Under the pieces are notes generated by a model. The model was not told where the DNA came from. It saw nothing but the letters and a program-made list of their open reading frames with translations, and did not search any database. The position numbers and the translations under genes were made by a program. Positions 1-5,675 of a stretch of 6,066 nt of DNA are shown one piece after another (position 1 is the stretch's first letter; every line of letters begins with the position of its first letter). This DNA comes from Pseudomonadota bacterium (GTDB taxonomy: Bacteria; Pseudomonadota; Alphaproteobacteria; Rhizobiales; Hyphomicrobiaceae): contig JAEYYJ010000238.1 of the NCBI GenBank assembly GCA_023430845.1, forward strand, positions 1 to 6,066, read 5' to 3'.

Positions 1-2007
1 GTTGTTCTCGTCGCGGCGCATGAGGCTGAAGGTGCCATCGGAAATATCGAGCGGCTCTGGCGAAAGATGCTTTGCCTCGACAGTGCCGGTCAGCGTGCCT
101 GCGTACTGGGGATCGCGCAGGAACTCATCGATGTCGTCGATGCGCACGGTCACCGTGAATGCGAAGGTCTGGCCGATGGACTCGCCCGTCTTCGCCGCAG
201 CCTCGTAGTTGCCATCGGTGCTGTCAGCGATGAAACCGTGCATACGCTCCGTGAATGTGACGCCGACGGGGCGGCGCTCGTCCGGTGCCGGCATGAGCGA
301 GATCACCGAGGCGTTCGGTATGGGCGCGTCCGTCAGCGCGCGGCCGAGATCCCGCGCAAGATGGATCATGGCGCGCTCGGAGAGAGCCGTGATCGTCAGC
401 AGGGGGTTAACGCCGAGCGGGCGCGGAATGATGGAGCCATCACAGACGTAGAGGCCCCTGTGCACGGCCTGCGGATCGGATGATGCGGCATCGAACACGC
501 GCGCGGTATCGTCGACCACACCGACCGTGCGGTCGAAGCCGATGCCGCAACCGCCGAGTGGATGCACGGTGATGAGGTGCTTGCCGAGAAAGGTATCCTG
601 GATGGGATTGCGGACGTAGGTCGCGCCATTCGCACTGGCGGCCTTGATGAGGTTGGCCTCGATCTCGCTGAAGATGCGCTGTCCCGCAACGCCGGGCCAA
701 TCCACTTCGATATCATCGCCGCGCATGACAATGCGGCCCTTGCCGTCGTCGTGCGCCATGACGAGGAAGGTCTGGGTGTTGTGCATGGCACCGCGCCAGG
801 CACCGAGCAGGATGCTGTCGAGACGGCGCGCCTGTTCCTGCACCGTATCGATGAGACCCGTATCCGTATCCTTGCCGAAGAGGCGCGAGGCGACGGAGAA
901 CGTCGCCGGCAGGATTTCGGCGAGCCCAGAGGGTAGCACTCCCTCCTCAATGATCATGCCATCTTCGAGCCGCCGCGAGGCGCGGAGATCGATGGCGCCG
1001 GTGATACACGGTCCTGGCGGCGCTGCACCCGAGCGCGGCGGATGACCGATGCCGACGGCGTTCGCCGGCTCGTCGCCGTTGTAGGCGAACGCAAGCACGT
1101 CGCCGTTGCCGGTAAATCCCTCGCCCAGGCGGTTCGACACGGCGAGACCTTCCTGGCGCGAGCGCAGCAGGATTTCCGTCGAGCCGAGCGCGCCCGCGCC
1201 GAGCACCACGATACTCGCGAAAACGGAGCGCTCGGGCTGGCCGAACTTGTCGCGGCGATTGCGTGTCGGCGTGAAGAACACGCGCCAGCCTTCGCCTTCC
1301 TTGCGCACGAAGCTGACCGTCGCTTCGGTGAAGATCTCGGCGCCATGACGCACGGCATCCGGCAGATAGGTCATCTGCACGGTATTCTTGGCACCGACAT
1401 TGCAGCCCGAGCAGCAGTCACCGCATAGCGTGCAGCCCGGCTGTTCGACGCCCGCGGCATTCACGCTCGGCGCGAACGTGACGTTGATCGGCACGGTCGA
1501 CATCTCCGTACCGAGCTTCTCCGCCGCGGCCTGCAGGCGGACGCGCTTGTCCAGGCGCACGGTGTTCGGGTAGGGGGCCGGCCGCAGCATCCGCGTCGCG
1601 CGCTGGAAGCCTTCCTCGAGCGTGCCTTCGGCGAGGATCGAGGGCGGCCAGATCGGATCTTCCCACACGCGCGGATCGGGTGGCAGCGATACATTCGCAT
1701 TGATGAGCGATGTCCCGCCGAGCCCGCAGCCCGTGAGCACGTGCATGTCGCGCCCGAGATGCAGATCGTAGAGGCCGAGCCGACGACCGATGCGCCTGTC
1801 GCCGCGCGTGTACTGCAGCTCGGCGGTCGCTTCCTCCATGGTGTCCGGGAATGTGCCGAGCGCGAACTCGCGACCGCGTTCGAGCACGGCAACCTTGAGG
1901 CCGATGCGCGCGAGGCGCGATGCCGCGACGCCGGCGCCATAGCCCGAGCCGACGACCACGGCATCGTATTCCGGCTTCAGCTCATCGAGGCTGGACGAAA
2001 GACGCAT
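1..2007 (-). CDS. GMC-family FAD-dependent oxidoreductase, cholesterol-oxidase-like, with C-terminal extension (3' end cut by window edge)
   Basis: The frame is open from ATG 2007 to the left edge, 669 residues with no stop. Seen: an N-terminal Rossmann FAD motif GSGYGAG (residues 20-26) with the ribose-binding acidic residue in VLERG (about 43), the GMC signature GCGLGGTSLINA (93-104), a cysteine cluster C192/C195/C198/C202 (CX2CX2CX3C, with an extra C199), and the C-terminal GMC block with VHPLGGC (H482) and GVNPLLTITA (N534), which match the His and Asn of the cholesterol oxidase active site. No signal peptide or membrane segment is visible, so it is probably cytoplasmic. An ordinary GMC protein would end near residue 560-590; this one continues with a further domain starting about residue 583 (TFTERMHGFI). 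From family knowledge, this arrangement occurs in roughly 1,100-aa GMC proteins ending in an alpha/beta hydrolase, so about half the protein is probably outside the window (inference). Substrate unknown: sterol or another hydrophobic alcohol is plausible. It lies 8 bp downstream of a homologous GMC gene. Confidence is high for the family, low for the substrate. Confidence 0.93.
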   Translation of the reverse strand, partial: MRLSSSLDELKPEYDAVVVGSGYGAGVAASRLARIGLKVAVLERGREFALGTFPDTMEEATAELQYTRGDRRIGRRLGLYDLHLGRDMHVLTGCGLGGTSLINANVSLPPDPRVWEDPIWPPSILAEGTLEEGFQRATRMLRPAPYPNTVRLDKRVRLQAAAEKLGTEMSTVPINVTFAPSVNAAGVEQPGCTLCGDCCSGCNVGAKNTVQMTYLPDAVRHGAEIFTEATVSFVRKEGEGWRVFFTPTRNRRDKFGQPERSVFASIVVLGAGALGSTEILLRSRQEGLAVSNRLGEGFTGNGDVLAFAYNGDEPANAVGIGHPPRSGAAPPGPCITGAIDLRASRRLEDGMIIEEGVLPSGLAEILPATFSVASRLFGKDTDTGLIDTVQEQARRLDSILLGAWRGAMHNTQTFLVMAHDDGKGRIVMRGDDIEVDWPGVAGQRIFSEIEANLIKAASANGATYVRNPIQDTFLGKHLITVHPLGGCGIGFDRTVGVVDDTARVFDAASSDPQAVHRGLYVCDGSIIPRPLGVNPLLTITALSERAMIHLARDLGRALTDAPIPNASVISLMPAPDERRPVGVTFTERMHGFIADSTDGNYEAAAKTGESIGQTFAFTVTVRIDDIDEFLRDPQYAGTLTGTVEAKHLSPEPLDISDGTFSLMRRDENN

Positions 2008-2012
2008 GGATA

Positions 2013-2018
2013 TCCTCA
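2013..2018 (-). promoter_or_regulatory. Shine-Dalgarno of the downstream GMC gene, overlapping the upstream stop codon
   Basis: Read on the minus strand, TGAGGA contains the TGA stop of the 596-aa GMC gene followed directly by GG. The GAGG core lies 6 nt before the ATG at 2007. Sharing the stop codon with the ribosome binding site, with only 8 bp between genes, indicates translational coupling and supports 2007 as the true start. Confidence 0.75.
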
Positions 2019-3806
2019 GGCAGATGCAGCGCGGCCGAACAGGCGGCCGAAGCGGGAGGTGCCGCCGCTATCGGCAGGAGCATCGGCGCGGAACACGCGC
2101 TTCGGCGCGTCCGCGCGCGGGGAGACATCGAGTGCCAGACCGTGCTCGCGCGCAAAGAGCATCATGGCGCGCTCGGCGACGGCGGTGATGGTGAAAAGCG
2201 GATGCACACCGAGCGGGCGCGGAATGACCGAGCCGTCGCAGATGTAGAGCCCGTCGTGGACGGCATCAGGCCGCTTGGCGGCATCGCCATCGAACACGCG
2301 GCCTTTGTGATCGACGACGCCCGTGGTGCGATCGCGGCCCATGGCGCAGCCCCCGAGCGGATGCACGGTCATGAGATCGCCGCCGAGCAACTTCGTGCTC
2401 ACGGGGTTCGGTACGTACGTGCCGCCGTTCGCGGCGACGCCGGTGCGGAGCATGGCCGAGATGTGCGTGAAAACCGGCTCGTCGCTCGCATTAGGCCAGT
2501 GCACGGCTGCCGTGTCGTTCTCGAAGACGATACGTCCAACCGCACCATCATGGCCGACCGCTAGAAAGGCGTGGCTGTGGTGGACGGGTCCCTGGTAGGC
2601 GCCGGAAAAGAAGCTCTTGGCATTGCGTCCCGCGTCTGCGAGCAGACCGGCGAGGCCGCCGCTCGCTTCCTCGGGCGCCAGTGTCGCGCCGGTCGCGAGC
2701 AGCATGGGCATGAGCTGCGCCATGGCACTCGGCACGGTCGCCTCGACGAGCGCCAGCCGATCGAGTGGGTCGCGACGACGGCGCAGATCGATGAGGCCAA
2801 CGACGGCAGGCCCCGGCGGCGGCACCTTGGTCTTCGAGCCGTGCGGAATGCCGACCGAGTTGACCGACTCCTTGTAGTTATAGCCGAAGGACATGACGTC
2901 GGCGTTCGTCGAAAAACGCCAGCCGAGGCGGTCGGAAACGCGCAACCCGTTTTCGCGCGAGCGCATCATGATTTCGGCCGTGCCGAGCGTGCCCGCCGCG
3001 AGCACGACCATGGCGGCCGTGACGGTGCCGACGGGCACGTGGCTGTCCTTGTCGCCAACCTTGCGGAAGACGACGCGCCAGAGATCAGCCCCGCTCCGCT
3101 CGACGAGCCGGACATTGGCGCCCGTAAAGAGCTCGGCGCCGTGATTGACCGCGTCGGTGAGATAGGTCGAGTGCACAGTCGTCTTGGCGCCGCTGTTGCA
3201 GCCGCCCATGCAGTTGCCGCACATGGTGCATGGCGGCTGCACGACACCCGCGGCATTGGCCTTCTCGTGGAAGGCGATGTGCAGCGGCACGCGCTCGACA
3301 TGATGGCCGATCGCCTCGCCCGCACGCTCAAGCGAGGCGAGCTTCATCGGTGTGACCGACATCGGCAGGGTTTCCGGCGTCAGCATCTGGCGCGCGCGGT
3401 GGTAGCCCACATTCAGGCGATGATCGACACGGATTTCCTCGGGCCAAGCCTCGTCCTCGAGCACCATGACGTCCGGCGTCAGGCACACGGCCGCATTGAT
3501 CAGCGACGTGCCGCCGAGACCGCAGCCAACGAGCGCGTGCACATCATTGCCGACGCGCAGGTCGAAAAGCGCGTCCGGCGGACCGATATGTCGGCCCTTG
3601 CCGTTGATCTGCATGGCGGTGCTGGCAGCGAGCATGGTTTCGGCGAACTCGCCGGGCAGGTACTCGCGCCCGCGCTCCAGCACCGCGACCTTGAGGCCGA
3701 TGCGTGACAGGCGCGAGGCCGCAACGCCGCCGCCATAGCCCGAACCGATGACGACGACGTCATAGGTCGGCTTCGCTTGCGCGACCGGGCGCGCCAGACG
3801 CGACAT
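2016..3806 (-). CDS. GMC-family FAD-dependent oxidoreductase, cholesterol-oxidase/ChoD-like (596 aa)
   Basis: Complete gene, usual length for a single-domain GMC enzyme. Seen: FAD-binding GSGYGGG (21-27) and VLERG with E44, GCGLGGTSLINA (94-105), cysteine cluster C193/C196/C199/C203 in the CX2CX2CX3C pattern, a second nucleotide-binding region VVLAAGTLGTAEIM (267-280), and the C-terminal block VHPLGGC (H482) and GVHPLFTITA (H535). H482 matches the conserved active-site His of the superfamily. H535 is His where cholesterol oxidases and the neighbouring paralog have Asn; His/His pairs are known in other GMC branches. No leader peptide, so cytoplasmic. The start at 3806 is supported by GGGAG 9 nt upstream and by the Rossmann motif beginning about residue 16. 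It aligns nearly residue for residue with the downstream GMC gene up to about residue 560 and then ends in a short Arg/Ala-rich tail, lacking that protein's extension. Likely role: FAD-dependent oxidation of an alcohol. The substrate cannot be read from the sequence. Confidence 0.95.
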   Translation of the reverse strand: MSRLARPVAQAKPTYDVVVIGSGYGGGVAASRLSRIGLKVAVLERGREYLPGEFAETMLAASTAMQINGKGRHIGPPDALFDLRVGNDVHALVGCGLGGTSLINAAVCLTPDVMVLEDEAWPEEIRVDHRLNVGYHRARQMLTPETLPMSVTPMKLASLERAGEAIGHHVERVPLHIAFHEKANAAGVVQPPCTMCGNCMGGCNSGAKTTVHSTYLTDAVNHGAELFTGANVRLVERSGADLWRVVFRKVGDKDSHVPVGTVTAAMVVLAAGTLGTAEIMMRSRENGLRVSDRLGWRFSTNADVMSFGYNYKESVNSVGIPHGSKTKVPPPGPAVVGLIDLRRRRDPLDRLALVEATVPSAMAQLMPMLLATGATLAPEEASGGLAGLLADAGRNAKSFFSGAYQGPVHHSHAFLAVGHDGAVGRIVFENDTAAVHWPNASDEPVFTHISAMLRTGVAANGGTYVPNPVSTKLLGGDLMTVHPLGGCAMGRDRTTGVVDHKGRVFDGDAAKRPDAVHDGLYICDGSVIPRPLGVHPLFTITAVAERAMMLFAREHGLALDVSPRADAPKRVFRADAPADSGGTSRFGRLFGRAASA

Positions 3807-3977
3807 GTGATTGAACTCCCACCCGTAATGCGAAACCCGCCAACTCCCTGGCGAAAGTATCTAACGGGCCATAATGGCATTTGCGAGGGAGGTGTGCGCC
3901 CCTTAGTGGCCGTTGCTCGACCGAGGCGTGGCGGAACGGCAACAACCGTTCATGTGCAGCCCCATTTGCCCTGGATG
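3807..3977 (-). promoter_or_regulatory. 171-bp leader/spacer upstream of the GMC pair, with ribosome binding site and short inverted repeats
   Basis: No gene fits here. On the minus strand GGGAG (3820-3816) lies 9 nt before the GMC ATG at 3806 and is the likely ribosome binding site. The heptamer GGGAGTT occurs again 28 nt upstream (3848-3842), within a small hairpin CGCCA/TGGCG (3853-3838). A further imperfectly centred palindrome GCCAT-A-ATGGC spans 3867-3877. TAGATA at about 3862-3857 resembles a -10 box but has no TTGACA-like partner at the proper distance, so I do not call a promoter. The gap is long enough for the GMC pair to have its own promoter, separate from the aldolase gene. Confidence 0.45.
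3934..3951 (-). terminator. Possible weak stem-loop after the aldolase-type gene
   Basis: A perfect 6-bp inverted repeat GAACGG/CCGTTC with a 6-nt loop begins 27 nt after the TGA of the minus-strand aldolase gene. No run of T follows on the minus strand, so it is not a convincing intrinsic terminator. It could be a 3'-end-stabilising hairpin, an operator, or chance. Confidence 0.2.
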
Positions 3978-4931
3978 TCAGGACTTGCGGATCTCCGTGA
4001 TCGACATGCCGATCTTCTTTTCGAGGCGGGTGAGCAGGCGATCCAGCTCCGCGAGGTCGGTCGCATCGGGCTTCGGGCCGGGCGCGCGGATGGCGGCCGA
4101 GCGAATGGCGCCGCGCCGCTTGAGGATCTCCTTCCTGAGCGGCAAGCCGACGCCGTCCTGCAACTCGTGGCGCAGCAGCGGCAGGTACAGATCGTAAAGG
4201 TCCTCGCCTGCGTCTGGCTTGCCGGCAGCGAACAGCGTGTGCATCTGCACCATCATGTCCGGGAAGGCAAAGCCGGTCATGGCCCCGTCTGCGCCGCGCA
4301 AATACTCCTGCGGCAGGTGGATGCCGCCATTGCCACACAGGATCGGGATGTAGCGCCGTGCCTTGCCGTCACAAGCCTTGCGGATGATCGAGAGCTTGGC
4401 GAGGCCCGGCATGTCCTCGTGCTTGAACATCGCGATCTGGGGGAATTCGTCGACGAGGCGAAGGAAGACATCAGGGCCGAAGCTGACGTCCGTGAGTTTC
4501 GGATAATCCTGCACGCAGACTGGGATCGAGGGGCCGAGCGCCGTCAGAATCGAGCGCATGTAGTTCTCGACGGCCTGATCAGTCTTGAGACCGCGGATAG
4601 GCATGGCCATGACGCCCGCGGCACCGGCCTCCATAACCGAGCGCGCGATCTTCACGAGCTGATTGGTGCCGGGGTTCGAAACGCCAACGATGATCGGCAC
4701 GCGGCCCGCAGTGCGCTTGATGAAACGCTGGGAGACTTCGAGGGTTTCGCTCTCGGAGAGCTTCTGGAACTCGCCCATGACGCCGAGGATGGTCATGCCC
4801 TGCACGCCGCAGGCGAGGTAGAAATCGACGAGGCTGTCGATACTTTCGAGATCGATGCGGCCATCGTCATGGAAGGGCGTGGCGGCGATGACGTAAAGAC
4901 CCTTGGCGTCGGCAGTGAGCTTGGCGGTCAT
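3978..4931 (-). CDS. Dihydrodipicolinate synthase/N-acetylneuraminate lyase superfamily aldolase or lyase (317 aa)
   Basis: Class I pyruvate-type aldolase fold: length (317 aa) and motif order fit the DapA/NanA superfamily. Seen: an N-terminal GLYVIAATPF strand (11-20), GVMGE (50-54) at the place of the usual GTTGE, Y143 in QDYPK corresponding to the catalytic Tyr of YNVP, K170 in MFKHED as the probable Schiff-base lysine 27 residues later, and a GNGG loop (200-203). The two Thr of GTTGE are Val-Met here, and the Arg that binds the substrate carboxylate in true DapA (in YNVPxRT) is not visible. It is therefore unlikely to be the lysine-pathway DapA and more likely a catabolic keto-acid aldolase, lyase or dehydratase of unknown substrate (inference). 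The start at 4931 is chosen because GGGGAG lies 6 nt upstream and the protein begins where the family does; a TTG at 4973 would add 14 residues but lacks this support. It is divergent from the DUF2478 gene and is followed by the GMC pair on the same strand after 171 bp. Confidence 0.88.
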   Translation of the reverse strand: MTAKLTADAKGLYVIAATPFHDDGRIDLESIDSLVDFYLACGVQGMTILGVMGEFQKLSESETLEVSQRFIKRTAGRVPIIVGVSNPGTNQLVKIARSVMEAGAAGVMAMPIRGLKTDQAVENYMRSILTALGPSIPVCVQDYPKLTDVSFGPDVFLRLVDEFPQIAMFKHEDMPGLAKLSIIRKACDGKARRYIPILCGNGGIHLPQEYLRGADGAMTGFAFPDMMVQMHTLFAAGKPDAGEDLYDLYLPLLRHELQDGVGLPLRKEILKRRGAIRSAAIRAPGPKPDATDLAELDRLLTRLEKKIGMSITEIRKS

Positions 4932-4976
4932 GGCGTTCTCCCCGGAGGCACGGCGGCCAATGATCAAAATCAAGGA

Positions 4977-5007
4977 ACTGTAGCACGCCGGAATGCCAAT
5001 CTGTCAG
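4977..5007 (-). promoter_or_regulatory. Candidate sigma70-type promoter for the aldolase-type gene
   Basis: On the minus strand CTGACA (5007-5002, five of six matches to TTGACA) is followed after 19 bp by TACAGT (4982-4977, four of six matches to TATAAT), about 45 nt before the ATG at 4931. The 19-bp spacer is longer than the preferred 17. An inverted repeat CGCCGG/CCGGCG (4986-4991 and 5008-5013) brackets the spacer and could be an operator. Weak evidence, based on pattern only. Confidence 0.25.
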
Positions 5008-5093
5008 CCGGCGCATATGACATGCCGCATCTGCGCTTTCGCGCTGGCGCATCGTCGTCTAGCTTACATTTCTGCTGCGAATTGAGCCAAGAA

Positions 5094-5099
5094 GAGGAG
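5094..5099 (+). promoter_or_regulatory. Ribosome binding site of the DUF2478 gene
   Basis: GAGGAG lies 9 nt before ATG 5109 and fixes this start within a reading frame that stays open for well over a kilobase upstream. In the rest of the divergent spacer, TACATT (5065-5070) is a possible -10 for the plus strand, but no good -35 accompanies it. Confidence 0.7.
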
Positions 5100-5108
5100 C
5101 CCGCAGCC

Positions 5109-5675
5109 ATGTCCGAACCGTTCACACCGCTGGCAGCCATGGTCTACGGCCCAGGCCAGGGCCCGGAAATGGATCGCATTCTGGAGGGCGTCGCTCACGT
5201 GCTGGCCGACGAGGGGCTGAAGCTCGCTGGCGCAGTTCAACACACGGCGCTGCAGCCGAGTTCACCGCGCTGCGACATGGTCCTCAAGGATCTCGGCAGT
5301 GGCGGCATCCACCCCATAGCCGTCGACAGCAGCATCGAGGTGCAGGGCTGCCGTATGGAGCCTGGAAAGATCGAGACGCTCGCGATGTTGGCAGGAGATG
5401 CCATCGAGCGCGGCGCCGACCTCTTCCTCCTCAATCGCTTCGGCAAGAACGAGATTGCAGGTCGCGGCTATCGCGAGGTCATCTCTGAAGCCGTGAGCCG
5501 TGGCGTGCCCGTGCTTGTCGGCGTCAGCGCTGCAAATATCAGTAAATGGGATGCATTCGCGAGCCTGGGGTACAAGCGGCTCGATATGGATCGCGAGGCT
5601 GCGCGCGCGTGGTGCACGAAGGCTGTCGACGCGCAACGGCGGCAGAAAGAACACGCATGTTTACTGAAGACCTGA
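5109..5675 (+). CDS. DUF2478 domain protein (NTPase-like, molybdenum-gene-associated family), 188 aa
   Basis: I recognise the DUF2478 pattern across the whole protein: N-terminal LAAMVYGPGQG (8-18), a VLADEGLKLAGAVQH segment (31-45), the CDMVLKDL motif (55-62), GCRMEPG (80-86), the acidic-hydrophobic block GADLFLLNRFGKNE (102-115), and GRGYREVISEAVSRGVPVLVGVS (118-140). Members are soluble alpha/beta proteins with a nucleotide-binding look, often encoded beside molybdate transport or molybdenum-cofactor genes; their biochemical role is not established. The glycine-rich GPGQGPEMD near the N-terminus sits where a P-loop would but lacks the GK(S/T) ending. The extended open frame to the left is antisense to the aldolase and GMC genes and is not coding. 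The start at 5109 has a strong ribosome binding site, and the family domain begins within ten residues. The end overlaps the pncC-type start by 19 bp, so the two are probably co-translated. No molybdenum gene is visible within the window. Confidence 0.85.
   Translation: MSEPFTPLAAMVYGPGQGPEMDRILEGVAHVLADEGLKLAGAVQHTALQPSSPRCDMVLKDLGSGGIHPIAVDSSIEVQGCRMEPGKIETLAMLAGDAIERGADLFLLNRFGKNEIAGRGYREVISEAVSRGVPVLVGVSAANISKWDAFASLGYKRLDMDREAARAWCTKAVDAQRRQKEHACLLKT

Noticed and set aside
396..950. 184-codon minus-strand open frame, and similar frames between 440 and 1964
   Set aside because: They overlap the continuous 669-codon GMC frame, which carries all family motifs; the alternatives are Arg/Ser-rich and motif-free.
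2571..3707. 378-codon plus-strand open frame
   Set aside because: Fully antisense to the well-supported 596-aa GMC gene; rich in Arg, Ala and His with no motifs, as expected of a shadow frame.
3857..3862. TAGATA as a -10 box for the GMC pair
   Set aside because: No TTGACA-like element 16-18 bp upstream, so the match alone is not enough.
4932..4973. TTG start at 4973 extending the aldolase-type protein by 14 residues
   Set aside because: No ribosome binding site in front of it, whereas ATG 4931 has GGGGAG at ideal spacing and matches the family N-terminus.
3777..5108. Long plus-strand open frame running into the DUF2478 gene (632 codons in all)
   Set aside because: It is antisense to the aldolase and GMC genes, shows no recognisable family, and is a by-product of GC-rich codon use. 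The DUF2478 homology and a strong ribosome binding site begin only at 5094-5109.
4932..5108. ModE-type operator or molybdenum-cofactor riboswitch before the DUF2478 gene
   Set aside because: Looked for because of the family's molybdenum link. No ModE-like palindrome is evident, and the spacer is too short and unstructured for the riboswitch.
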